Assembly: GCA_024693325.1 (NCBI GenBank)
Contig: JAILLA010000016.1
Location: forward strand, 27,760 to 91,759
Source: Solobacterium sp.
Lineage (GTDB): Bacteria; Bacillota_I; Bacilli_A; Erysipelotrichales; Erysipelotrichaceae
Length of the DNA: 64,000 nucleotides
Direction of reading: 5' to 3'
Notes under the pieces: model-generated
The model's input: the letters and a program-made list of their open reading frames with translations, nothing else
Databases searched by the model: none
What the model was told of the DNA's origin: nothing
Translations under genes and position numbers: made by a program
In this document: in pieces, positions 26,270 through 33,913 of the stretch
Layout of the letters: every line of letters begins with the position of its first letter
How positions within the stretch are numbered: position 1 is the first letter of the stretch

Positions 26270-27043
26270 ATGGATCAGCCACAGGTTCTTAAAGAATTAG
26301 AAACCCTTGTAAAAGAGGGAAAGGAAAAAATACTTCCGACAAAATGGTATCCGGATGGTGTGATCGGTGCGCCTTATTATGTAGACGGAACAATATATGC
26401 CGGATGGCATACAAAAGCGTTGACGTTACTGAAAATGTTTCTGAGCGAAGAAACGGACTTTGTTCAGAAATTTATTAAGTGCACAGAAAACACTTTCAGT
26501 AGGGCTCAGGCGGCGATTGCTGTACTCGAAAGCCTAATCGAGTATATTCAAAAGGGATTTATAACAGTCGAAGGGGCCGATTGTATCGATCTGAATATAG
26601 AACTCCATAGACTGTTTAATCGCTTTCATCGTATAGCAAGACAACTTCGGTCACGGCATGAAGCTCGTCCAACACTCAGTATTGGAGATGAGTATGATGT
26701 TCAAGATTTGTTGCATGCACTATTGAAACTATATTTTGATGATGTTCGGCCGGAGGAATGGACTCCCTCATATGCGGGCAAGTCAGCAAGGATGGATTTC
26801 CTTCTGAAAAATGAGAAAACTGTAATTGAGGTCAAGAAAACAAGGCAAGGATTGGCAGACAAAGAATTAGGGGATCAGCTAATAATTGATGTAGACAGAT
26901 ATAAGGTACATCCCGATTGCCAAAAGCTAATATGCTTTGTTTATGATCCAGAGGGCCGAATCGGAAATCCAGAAGGGTTAATGAATGACTTGAACACACA
27001 ACATCAAGGATTTGCAGAAGTGATTATTGAACCAATAAACTGA
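26270..27043 (+). CDS. DpnII/MboI-like PD-(D/E)xK nuclease
   Basis: The 257-residue protein has a helical N-terminus and a C-terminal nuclease domain typical of the REase DpnII-MboI family: VRPEEWTPSYAGKSARMDFLL, VIEVKKTRQGL, LGDQLIIDVDRYKVHPDC and ICFVYDPEGRIGNP. The catalytic residues are the Asp of RMDF and Glu/Lys of EVKK. It lies 6 bp after the XcyI-like gene (AAGGA upstream), so it is in the same operon. Either the pair forms a two-nuclease system or one is an accessory effector. A terminator follows. Confidence 0.75.
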   Translation: MDQPQVLKELETLVKEGKEKILPTKWYPDGVIGAPYYVDGTIYAGWHTKALTLLKMFLSEETDFVQKFIKCTENTFSRAQAAIAVLESLIEYIQKGFITVEGADCIDLNIELHRLFNRFHRIARQLRSRHEARPTLSIGDEYDVQDLLHALLKLYFDDVRPEEWTPSYAGKSARMDFLLKNEKTVIEVKKTRQGLADKELGDQLIIDVDRYKVHPDCQKLICFVYDPEGRIGNPEGLMNDLNTQHQGFAEVIIEPIN

Positions 27044-27065
27044 TATATGATAAGCAAACTAAAGA

Positions 27066-27098
27066 CTCTCAACAGTGAAAAAGTTGAGGGCTTTTGGT
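27066..27098 (+). terminator. Rho-independent terminator of the type II restriction operon
   Basis: An 8-bp stem (CTCTCAAC at 27066-27073, GTTGAGGG at 27083-27090, one wobble) is followed by CTTTTGGTTT. Confidence 0.75.
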
Positions 27099-27100
27099 TT

Positions 27101-27305
27101 GCCCTTTGAGCAGAATCGGCCGCGCGGCGATCCTGTGAAAACCGAATATGACGAAAGCCAAGGCCGCCGCCCTGGCTGAGTCAGATGAGAGGAAGCCGTT
27201 GATGGTTTCGCTCCACCGCTCTCTTGCGGGTGGCAGCGAAAATTTTAGCGGTTGGATTGTCTGTTATTGTACATCAAGCTGATTTCTATCTTTTCTTATT
27301 TGTGA
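27101..27305. other. GC-rich conjugative-element debris beside pnuC
   Basis: No open gene is seen. The start is GC-rich, and AAAACCGAATATGAC...CCAAGGCCG resembles AAAACTGAATATGGA...CTAAGGCCG at 22947-22976, suggesting a repeated leader of the same element. Composition drops to host-like around 27240. Confidence 0.4.
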
Positions 27306-28037
27306 CTATTCATTAATCAGATTTCTTTCCCTATTCAACTTTGCCCAATTGGCCAAGCCAATGACAGCCATGATCAGATAAATGGTACGCTTGGTCAGAT
27401 ATACAGCATCAAAATGAGCAATATACATACCGACAGAAGCGATATCTGTGATGATCCACCAGACATATTGTTCTCTATATCTGAGAAGCTCCAAAATTGT
27501 TGCAATGATGCCTATGCTGAGAGTAAATGCATCAAACCAGGCAACTTCTCCGCCGATCCTTACAAGAATCATGTGATTGATAAAAGCTCCGCTAATGACC
27601 AATGCGGCACAGACTGTGTTCTGCCATAGTTCAAGCCGCTTGGTTTTTGTTTTCTGGGTGATTTCCAGGTCTCTGTGTTTTGCCCAGTAATACCAGGAGA
27701 TGAAGTTCATCGGTATATAGAACAGAATCTCCAATGCTGCTGTTCCCCATATATGCCAGTAAACAAGATATACTGCATAAACGATAGTGTTTACTGTAGC
27801 AAATAGGAAGTTGCTGATGTTGGCTTTAGCTGTAAAGAAGATACATATCACACCACAGACGGCACTGATGAAGTTGACTACAGTCAGCCATGCAGGATTC
27901 CCGTCAGAAGAACCCTGAGTAAATCCCTGGATCATTGCGTTGGCCGCAATGATGATCATTATGGATCCCATTAAGTATTCATACCATTTTAATTCCTGAA
28001 AGCTCTTCTTAATGTTACAAATCATCTGATAATCCAT
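27306..28037 (-). CDS. pnuC: Nicotinamide mononucleotide/riboside transporter PnuC
   Basis: The 243-residue protein has about seven hydrophobic segments and the PnuC aromatic core WHIWGTAALEILFYIPMNF-ISWYYW around residues 90-115, with FDAVYLTKRTIYLIM near the C-terminus. PnuC takes up NMN or nicotinamide riboside for NAD synthesis. Its start overlaps the end of the adenylyltransferase gene by 16 bp and GAGG lies upstream, so uptake and adenylylation are co-expressed. A partial second allele sits at 21091-21147. Confidence 0.92.
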   Translation of the reverse strand: MDYQMICNIKKSFQELKWYEYLMGSIMIIIAANAMIQGFTQGSSDGNPAWLTVVNFISAVCGVICIFFTAKANISNFLFATVNTIVYAVYLVYWHIWGTAALEILFYIPMNFISWYYWAKHRDLEITQKTKTKRLELWQNTVCAALVISGAFINHMILVRIGGEVAWFDAFTLSIGIIATILELLRYREQYVWWIITDIASVGMYIAHFDAVYLTKRTIYLIMAVIGLANWAKLNRERNLINE

Positions 28038-28528
28038 TTTGCTCTCTGTTCCTCTTCTTTCATGTTCCTGATCTCAGTACCGCTGATCGGATAATGGATC
28101 CTCTTTACGTCTACTAATCGATGTACGGCTTCAGGATATGCATGGCTGAAATAGTCACCATAGGATTCCTCACTGCTGTACACAGCATCAAGCTGATATC
28201 CGAGAAGGTCTCTTACCAGAGGTGTTTCTGCTTCCCAGTCTTCTTTGCCGTCAGGAGTTCTTAATTCCCTGATATCAATTAACGCAGGAATGATCTTAGC
28301 GTACTTACCGGCATCTTCACAGATCTTGTACATCTGCCTGATTCTCTCCTCAACAGAAAGATACTCTTCTGGGTGCTCCTCCAGGATGAGTTCCTCATCC
28401 GCACCGCCCCAAAAGAGTATTACATAAACTGTTTCACATTCCATGGCAGCATTCTCTACACAATATCTGTGCCCTTTATGGAAGGGGAGAAACTTGCCTC
28501 CGTACATACCGATCTTATATGGCTTCAT
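28022..28528 (-). CDS. Nicotinamide-nucleotide adenylyltransferase (NadR-type)
   Basis: The 168-residue nucleotidyltransferase has the signature GMYGGKFLPFHKGHRYC (GxFxxxHxGH-like) at residues 7-23 and YPISGTEIRNM (SxTxxR-type) near 150. It joins ATP and NMN to make NAD. NadR proteins often have a C-terminal riboside kinase domain; it is absent here, so phosphorylation must come from elsewhere or NMN is taken up directly. The gene overlaps its neighbours on both sides (14 and 16 bp) in the operon with pnuC. Confidence 0.82.
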   Translation of the reverse strand: MKPYKIGMYGGKFLPFHKGHRYCVENAAMECETVYVILFWGGADEELILEEHPEEYLSVEERIRQMYKICEDAGKYAKIIPALIDIRELRTPDGKEDWEAETPLVRDLLGYQLDAVYSSEESYGDYFSHAYPEAVHRLVDVKRIHYPISGTEIRNMKEEEQRAKWIIR

Positions 28529-29432
28529 TCTGTCTTAAATGAATTTCCTTTCCATTAAATCCTGCAAGCAGTCTGTTGTCTGCTGTATATACCAGTTGTC
28601 TGGCATATGGGACTATCTGATTACCGATACAGCGGTAATAAAAGCGTACAGACCTGCTTTCAGCCTTATAACTGCCGCTGCTGCATTTGCAGTATTCATG
28701 ATCATGGAATCTGTTCCAGATCGTAAATCTTGGATCCTTGCTGAAGTCTAAACCAGCAGGATCAACATAGTTCTCTATACAGAAGCTGTTGACTTTTGCC
28801 ATACCAATAAAAGAGGCATTGCTTACTTGAACATCTGCAGCAAACTCCAGATAGTCTGCTATTCTTTCTACTGTATCGATTCCGTTCTTCATCAGGATAC
28901 AGTTAAATACTACTTTTGCAGGATCTGATAATCCTGAAACGATATCTTTGATCTCTGCAGATGAAACGACCGGAATACCGAATATCCTGTTATTCTCATA
29001 GTCATTGATCATGTGCCTGCTCAAATGAATAGAGTCCAGGTCATCCAAGTGCTTCAGTTTTTTGATTTCACTGAAATTAAAACCATTTGTCACAATATCT
29101 GTTTCAATATACTGTTTAAAAGCTTCGTTTATAACACCGAGTACTTCATCTACCAGTTCCGGATACAGCATTGGTTCTCCACCGGTAATGGATATACCGC
29201 TGATATGGTCTTTGATCCGGTAAAGAGTTTCCCTGAAAGAATCAATGCTAAATGATGTGTTTCCATCACATCTGCATGGATTGATGCAGAAGGGACAATG
29301 TGCATTGCAGATATCCGAGATGTTTATATACAGCCAAAGATTACTGTTTTTCCTGGTGATGTAACCATCACCGTCATCACAGTAATAGTCTTTGACTTTA
29401 AAAACATGTTCTCCAATCGTAATGGTTTTCAT
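28515..29432 (-). CDS. Radical SAM protein of the NAD-salvage operon
   Basis: The ATG at 29432 is preferred over an in-frame TTG at 29441; the upstream gene stops at 29435-29437, so the start is coupled. The 305-residue protein has the radical SAM cluster motif CNAHCPFC near residue 45 and a GGEP motif (SITGGEPMLYP) near 95. A CKC pair and isolated cysteines lie in the C-terminal third, with no obvious twitch/SPASM spacing. The substrate is unknown. Co-expression with NMN adenylyltransferase and PnuC suggests a pyridine-nucleotide or nicotinamide-related reaction, but this is inference. Confidence 0.8.
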   Translation of the reverse strand: MKTITIGEHVFKVKDYYCDDGDGYITRKNSNLWLYINISDICNAHCPFCINPCRCDGNTSFSIDSFRETLYRIKDHISGISITGGEPMLYPELVDEVLGVINEAFKQYIETDIVTNGFNFSEIKKLKHLDDLDSIHLSRHMINDYENNRIFGIPVVSSAEIKDIVSGLSDPAKVVFNCILMKNGIDTVERIADYLEFAADVQVSNASFIGMAKVNSFCIENYVDPAGLDFSKDPRFTIWNRFHDHEYCKCSSGSYKAESRSVRFYYRCIGNQIVPYARQLVYTADNRLLAGFNGKEIHLRQNEAI

Positions 29433-29434
29433 GC

Positions 29435-29722
29435 TCAGCAATGCGGGACCAGCATCATTTCCAGTCTTTTACGTTTCTGTTCATTTTCTCTGTATTTCCC
29501 GGGGACACCGGCAAAGTCTTTTGCGTGTTCTACAAGATTTTGAAATTCATCCTCAGCAGATACCATTGCGCGAACCGTAATTGGATCTGCTTTACCGGAT
29601 GCTCTTGCTAAAGAAGCTGTTGCGGATAATGCGTTCTTTGCTAAACCGATCGAATACTTGTTCTTCGGATCGACCATGGAAAGCAGCTGCTGAAGATATG
29701 AAATAAAGTTTGCTAATGACAT
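29435..29722 (-). CDS. Small hypothetical protein, first gene of the NAD-salvage operon
   Basis: The 95-residue, all-helical, basic and Ala-rich protein has no cysteines except near the last residue. GGAGG lies 7 bp upstream of the ATG, and the radical SAM gene begins 2 bp after the stop. I do not recognise it. It could be a partner or substrate of the radical SAM enzyme, though no obvious precursor-peptide features are present. Confidence 0.6.
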   Translation of the reverse strand: MSLANFISYLQQLLSMVDPKNKYSIGLAKNALSATASLARASGKADPITVRAMVSAEDEFQNLVEHAKDFAGVPGKYRENEQKRKRLEMMLVPHC

Positions 29723-29751
29723 GCCGGTTCCTCCTTCATTTGATCTTATAG

Positions 29752-29779
29752 GTATTCCGGTATTTTCACCGGGAAATAC
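29752..29779 (-). promoter_or_regulatory. Imperfect inverted repeat upstream of the NAD-salvage operon
   Basis: GTATTCCGGT and ACCGGGAAATAC form an imperfect inverted repeat 30-57 bp upstream of the first ATG. It could be an operator or 5'-UTR hairpin controlling NAD salvage. I could not match it to a known NAD riboswitch or repressor site. Confidence 0.25.
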
Positions 29780-29875
29780 GTTTCATTCGAGACAATACGA
29801 TTGTTTTGCAGGTAGTACTTTTTAAATATTATACTGCCTGCAGCTGTTCGATTATATATGTCATCTAGTATGAAC

Positions 29876-29907
29876 ATAAAAGAACCGGCTCATTTCCGGG
29901 CCGGTTC
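29876..29907 (-). terminator. Terminator of paralogue 1
   Basis: On the minus strand, GAACCGG (29901-29907) pairs with CCGGTTC (29882-29888) and runs into TTTT. The GAACCGGC...GCCGGTTC design recurs at 31058-31088 and 42990-43020. Confidence 0.8.
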
Positions 29908-29946
29908 GTATGGGGGATAAAATCGAATGGCAGAAGTATGCAATGC

Positions 29947-30726
29947 TCAAACAGACAGAGGATTGCTGTATACCCTGCGGTTACAGACTATTTCGATTTC
30001 ATTGCCGCCTTCTAAGTTGTTGATCAATGCGTTGTAGAGAATAAGTGCTTTTGCAGCATGATCACCGTATTCTAAAATTATGGTCTTTAAATCTTGTTCA
30101 TCAGCGAACTGAAGCATGCAGTCATAGACGATCATGGTCCTGCAGTAATCATGAAGTATGTGAGCGAGAGTTCCTTCTGATTCGTCTTCCAGATTCAATG
30201 AGCTGATCGTCTGCAAGTAACTGTCAATAATCTGCTTTTTGTCCGGGTCAAGAGACTGGGGGATAAACAGGGACAGATCTTCTTTGTCCAGCCATTCTTG
30301 ATGCATATCCACGATCAGTTCATATGCCTCATCAATATTTTTTGTGCGGAATGACTCTAAAGGGAAGACTCCCAGGGATTCGAAATGATTTGTTCCTTTA
30401 CTTAACATGATCCTGGCAATTGAATTGAACAGTACATACTGCTTTCTTTTACTGATCAGGAATGCACGTTCAGAGAACGCTTTGTAATCTTTCACAACAC
30501 TGTTCAGGTTATTCTGATGTTCTCCGTTAAGCTTAATTATGATATCTTCATTCCACTCAATACTGAGATTCCGGAAAAGATCAGGATCGATTACTGCAAG
30601 TCTTTCGGTAAGCTTTTTGGCTTCCTCATAATAGTCTTCATAAAGTTCAGCATCTATTTCATTAAGCTGCTCATCTTCCTCATAGTAATCTTCATAAAAT
30701 TCATCATTCATAACTTTATCAGTCAT
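29947..30726 (-). CDS. Paralogue 1 of an unrecognised five-member protein family
   Basis: The start at 30726 follows AAGGAG; the longer frame to 30879 merely runs through the 95-bp leader element. The 259-residue protein has an acidic Tyr/Glu-rich start (YEDYYEED repeated) not shared by the others. It then shows the family core: MHQEWLDKEDLSLFIPQSL, KKQIIDSYLQ, NLEDESEGTLAHILHDYCRTM and QFADEQDLKTII. It is soluble and helical with no signal peptide or catalytic motif I can identify. It has its own leader element and terminator. Confidence 0.7.
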   Translation of the reverse strand: MTDKVMNDEFYEDYYEEDEQLNEIDAELYEDYYEEAKKLTERLAVIDPDLFRNLSIEWNEDIIIKLNGEHQNNLNSVVKDYKAFSERAFLISKRKQYVLFNSIARIMLSKGTNHFESLGVFPLESFRTKNIDEAYELIVDMHQEWLDKEDLSLFIPQSLDPDKKQIIDSYLQTISSLNLEDESEGTLAHILHDYCRTMIVYDCMLQFADEQDLKTIILEYGDHAAKALILYNALINNLEGGNEIEIVCNRRVYSNPLSV

Positions 30727-30757
30727 AAAACTAAATATCTCCTTTTTCATTAATGGG

Positions 30758-30852
30758 CATTGTCTGTCCGGATGGCCATCCCTGTTGATCAATGTAAGAA
30801 CATGATAAAACACTGCAACCCCTAAAAAATCGTGGGTATGTACAATCAGCAC
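30758..30852 (-). promoter_or_regulatory. 95-bp conserved leader element, copy 1
   Basis: The element lies 31 bp upstream of the paralogue 1 start. On the sense (minus) strand it contains TTTTTTAGGGGTTGCA, TATCATGTTCTT, TTGATCAA and the palindrome GGATGGCCATCC. Nearly the whole 95 bp matches copies 2-4; sequence outside shows little similarity. About 200 bp beyond it (30853-31057) show no gene. Confidence 0.75.
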
Positions 30853-31057
30853 ATCATGAATGATTGATAGGGAAATCATGGAGATGAATTCTGTTTCGGG
30901 TGCGGTGAAAAGAGAACAATCTATTGCTTTACCTCAAAATGATCCAGGGTTTTCATTGGTACATAAACTCGATTTGGAAACTCTATTCATTTGACGTTTA
31001 TGAAACAACATATGAGAAAACCAGCCGAATGAGTTTATATGTCATCTGGCCTGAACG

Positions 31058-31088
31058 CTAAAGAACCGGCTCATTTCTTGGCCGGCTC
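31058..31088 (-). terminator. Terminator of the paralogue 3-paralogue 2 operon
   Basis: On the minus strand GAGCCGGC (31081-31088) pairs with GCCGGTTC (31063-31070), with one G-U wobble, and then runs into TTT. The flank ATATGTCATCTG..TGAAC also matches the flank of the 29876 terminator, so the duplicated unit includes the 3' region. Confidence 0.7.
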
Positions 31089-31181
31089 TCCTGGAGGATG
31101 TCATATGACAGATATTCATATGTGTTTCATTTGTTCTGTGCAATACATGAAGAAGTATTCAGTATTGCGTATTACATGTAA

Positions 31182-31865
31182 TCAGTCTTCCTCATCACCT
31201 CCCATCAGCTGATCAACCATACTGCTGAAGAGGTTCTTTGCTTCTGCGGCATATTCACCGTATACATTGCTTAACGTTTTATACGTATTGCCATAAGCAA
31301 ACTGCAGTGCACAGTTATAGAGGATCATGGTCCTGCAGTAATCAAGCAGCAGGTACGCAAGCGTTCCTTCTGATTCGTCTTCCAGATTCAGTCCCTCTAT
31401 CATCTGTAAATGGTTTTCTATGATCTTCTTTTTCTGCGGGTCAAGTCCTGTAGGGATGAAAATAGACAGGTCTTCTCCGTTCATCCATTTCTTATGCATA
31501 TCCGCAATTAACATCACCGCATCATGATCGACTCTTGCAGTCAATGGATCTTTATCCGATCGATCTGTGTTTTCAGGATCAGCCGGTGTTTTGCATAACA
31601 TGTTCCTGGCAGTTCTGCTGACCAGTGCATAGTATTTCCTTTCACCGATCAGTGCTGTACGTTCACAATACATGATGTATCTCTTTACTTCACAGTACAG
31701 TTTATAGCTTCGGTCTGCATCGGTCTGAATGCTGATATTCTTATTGTCTATCCATTTATCATCGTGCTCTGCAACAGGATCAGGATTGTCCTTTGCGATC
31801 CTGTAAATGAGCTGTTCGGCATTTGTGAGTGTATTGCTGTTCTGCGTTGTTTTATTAACAGTCAT
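31182..31865 (-). CDS. Paralogue 2 of the unrecognised family
   Basis: The 227-residue protein opens with TNAEQLIYRIAKDNPDPV and WIDNKN, a region aligned with paralogues 3-5. It carries the core MHKKWMNGEDLSIFIPTGL, KKKIIENHLQ, NLEDESEGTLAYLLLDYCRTM and YGEYAAEAKNLF. AAAGGAAG precedes the ATG. It starts 15 bp after paralogue 3, lacks a leader element of its own and so is the second gene of that operon. Function unknown; no transmembrane or enzyme signature. Confidence 0.72.
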   Translation of the reverse strand: MTVNKTTQNSNTLTNAEQLIYRIAKDNPDPVAEHDDKWIDNKNISIQTDADRSYKLYCEVKRYIMYCERTALIGERKYYALVSRTARNMLCKTPADPENTDRSDKDPLTARVDHDAVMLIADMHKKWMNGEDLSIFIPTGLDPQKKKIIENHLQMIEGLNLEDESEGTLAYLLLDYCRTMILYNCALQFAYGNTYKTLSNVYGEYAAEAKNLFSSMVDQLMGGDEED

Positions 31866-31880
31866 GATTTCCGCTTCCTT

Positions 31881-32594
31881 TCAATCCTCTTTTTCATACT
31901 GCGTATCTTCGGTCTCATACTGTGCTGTCAGTTCACAGATCATATCGTCGTAGATGTTAAATGCTTCTTCAGCATATTCACCATACGCACTGCGTAGAGT
32001 TTCCAGATCTGCTCCATATATGAACTGCATTGCACAGTTGTAAATGATCAATATCCTGCAGTAATCATGCAGCAGATATGCATAAGTACCTTCTGCCTCA
32101 TCATCAGTATTCAATGACTGAATCCTGCGTAAGTAACCTGCAATGATCTTCTTTTTATCCGATTCAAGAGCAGGGGGAATGAACAGGGACAGGTCTTTTT
32201 TGTCTCTCCATTTGTCATGCATTTCATCGATCAGCAGAAGTGCTGAAACATTGAATGTTCTGCACCACTGTTTGATACCGAATTTATTCAAGGCATCTGA
32301 AACGATCGGTGTTCTGCATAACATATTCCTGGCAAATAAACTGGTCAGTTCATAGCACTTCCTTTTATTGATCAGGAATGTATGTTCACATGATCTTTTG
32401 TATCTTTTGACCCGGTCGGTCAGGTTATCCTGCCGGTCAGGACCGAACTGAATATTTTTGTTTTCATTATCAAGCCATTTTTCGTTGTGATCCAGAATCA
32501 GTGAAGGGTCAAGCGTAGCGATCCTGTTGGTAAGCTCTCTTGCGAGATCAAGGAACTTGAATTCATGTTCCTCAGATGTAAATGTGAGATCCAT
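31881..32594 (-). CDS. Paralogue 3 of the unrecognised family
   Basis: The 237-residue protein has the family layout: LARELTNRIATLDPSLIL and KWLDNENK near the N-terminus, a Cys/Lys-rich middle (RSCEHTFLINKRKCYEL) and the core MHDKWRDKKDLSLFIPPAL, KKKIIAGYLR, NTDDEAEGTYAYLLHDYCRIL. The usual DESEGT is DEAEGT here. GGAGG precedes the ATG by 7 bp and a 95-bp leader element lies 20 bp upstream. It leads a two-gene operon with paralogue 2. Confidence 0.72.
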   Translation of the reverse strand: MDLTFTSEEHEFKFLDLARELTNRIATLDPSLILDHNEKWLDNENKNIQFGPDRQDNLTDRVKRYKRSCEHTFLINKRKCYELTSLFARNMLCRTPIVSDALNKFGIKQWCRTFNVSALLLIDEMHDKWRDKKDLSLFIPPALESDKKKIIAGYLRRIQSLNTDDEAEGTYAYLLHDYCRILIIYNCAMQFIYGADLETLRSAYGEYAEEAFNIYDDMICELTAQYETEDTQYEKED

Positions 32595-32614
32595 TTTCTA
32601 CCTCCGTCAATAAG

Positions 32615-32709
32615 CATTGCCTGTCAGGATGGCCATCTCTGTTGATCAATGCAAGAACATGATAAAGCAATGCAACCCCTAAAAAACTGCGGCTTTGTAC
32701 ACTTAGCAC
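32615..32709 (-). promoter_or_regulatory. 95-bp conserved leader element, copy 2
   Basis: It differs from copy 3 at only 4 of 95 positions, all near the gene-proximal end. On the sense strand TTGCATTG occurs twice, 21 bp apart (32668-32675 and 32647-32654), followed by TTGATCAA and GATGGCCATC. It stands 20 bp before the paralogue 3 start. Confidence 0.78.
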
Positions 32710-32814
32710 GAAGGGTAGAAATGAAAGGACAGCAGTACGTTCATTGTATGGTACTAGGCTTGTTCAGGGCTGAAAACATCTCATACCATTACCGGGGATT
32801 TTTGATTTGGGCAT

Positions 32815-32848
32815 AGAAAAAAGAACCGATCCGTCTTGAATCGGTTCT
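32815..32848 (-). terminator. Terminator of paralogue 4
   Basis: On the minus strand AGAACCGAT (32840-32848) pairs perfectly with ATCGGTTCT (32822-32830) and runs into TTTTTT. The remaining gap between paralogues 3 and 4 (32710-32814) shows no gene. Confidence 0.82.
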
Positions 32849-32925
32849 ATTGGAAAGCTGATAGTGTTCACTGAAATGAATTAGGTATTCCGTATGCTAT
32901 ACGAACCTGAACAGAGAATGATAAA

Positions 32926-33630
32926 TCACTCATCAGTATCATCAGGGTTCATCAGCATTTTTACCAGGTCAATCTTTTTGCTGAAGATCTCAAATGCTTC
33001 TGCAGTATATTCATCGTATATACTGTGTACTGTTTCGTAATCAGCACCATAAGTAAACTGAAGCGCGCAGTCATAGACGAGCATAGTCCTGCAGTAATCA
33101 TGCAGCAAGTACGCGAGCGTTCCTTCTGATTCATCTTCTTTATTCAATGCCTGAATTGAATCTAAATAGTTTTCGATGATCTGCTTATTATCCAGATTCA
33201 GTCCCTGGGGAATGAAGAGGGACAGATCTTCTTTGTTCATCCATCTCTGATGCATTTCCCAAATCAGCATAAGGGTATCGTTATCCCTTTTTGTATTATA
33301 GAACGCTTCGATGAAATCATCCGGGATCTCAAAACCATCCGGTACTTCACACAGGAACAGCCTTGCAAATCTGCTGACCAGTTCATAGTATTCTTTATCA
33401 GAACTTACTTCATCATTTGCAAACTGCAGTTCTTTATCATCTGCTTCACAGAGTTTTTCTGAGTGTTCGTTCAAATAGTTCTGAATGATGACATTGACAT
33501 GATCATTCCAGCTTTCGGGGTGAAGCATAGCCAGACAAAGATCAAATTTTGCAATTCTGCAAATCAGTTCTTCAGCGTCAGTAATAGAATTTTCGTTGTA
33601 GGGGTGATTGAAAATCTCATATGTATGCAT
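32926..33630 (-). CDS. Paralogue 4 of the unrecognised family
   Basis: The 234-residue protein starts with ITDAEELICRIAKFDLCLAM and SWNDH. It has the core MHQRWMNKEDLSLFIPQGL, NKQIIENYLD, NKEDESEGTLAYLLHDYCRTM and QFTYGADYETV. AAAGGAG precedes the ATG and a 95-bp leader element lies 30 bp upstream. It is monocistronic with its own terminator. It borders the McrBC island: the first gene of that island starts divergently 283 bp away. Confidence 0.72.
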   Translation of the reverse strand: MHTYEIFNHPYNENSITDAEELICRIAKFDLCLAMLHPESWNDHVNVIIQNYLNEHSEKLCEADDKELQFANDEVSSDKEYYELVSRFARLFLCEVPDGFEIPDDFIEAFYNTKRDNDTLMLIWEMHQRWMNKEDLSLFIPQGLNLDNKQIIENYLDSIQALNKEDESEGTLAYLLHDYCRTMLVYDCALQFTYGADYETVHSIYDEYTAEAFEIFSKKIDLVKMLMNPDDTDE

Positions 33631-33660
33631 ATTTTATCGTCTCCTTTATACATGTTTTTG

Positions 33661-33755
33661 CATTGTCTACCTGGATGGCCATCTCTGTTGATCAATGCAA
33701 GAACATGATAAAGCAATGCAACCCCTAAAAAACTGCGGCTTTGTACACTTAGCAC
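33661..33755 (-). promoter_or_regulatory. 95-bp conserved leader element, copy 3
   Basis: It has the same architecture as copy 2, with 91 of 95 identical positions. It borders the left end of the McrBC/HNH defence cassette; copy 4 borders the right end in the same orientation. Confidence 0.78.
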
Positions 33756-33913
33756 CAAGGTAAGAAATGAAGGAGAACTGAGAGGGTCAATTGTATTTCT
33801 GATGCAATGAAGTGATTGAATTGAATGTCATTTACACGAGTATAGATTAAAATAATGTCAGAACCAGTAATATGTAAGATATCTGTATATTTGATTAGAA
33901 TTCGGGGACTGAT

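Noticed and set aside
6486-27300. tRNA-linked integration site for the islands
   Set aside because: No tRNA gene or its 3' end is present at either boundary; the only duplicated border sequence is the pnuC fragment.
29723-29760. NAD-sensing riboswitch upstream of the NAD-salvage operon
   Set aside because: Only an imperfect inverted repeat is visible; I could not identify the conserved cores of known NAD riboswitches, so it is listed only as a weak regulatory repeat.
30758-30852. Open frame through the 95-bp element encoding a conserved peptide (LGVAxxYHVLxLINRD)
   Set aside because: The frame is open in the copies examined, but differences between copies are mostly amino-acid changing rather than at third positions, and no consistent start codon or ribosome site precedes it. 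Conservation is at nucleotide level.
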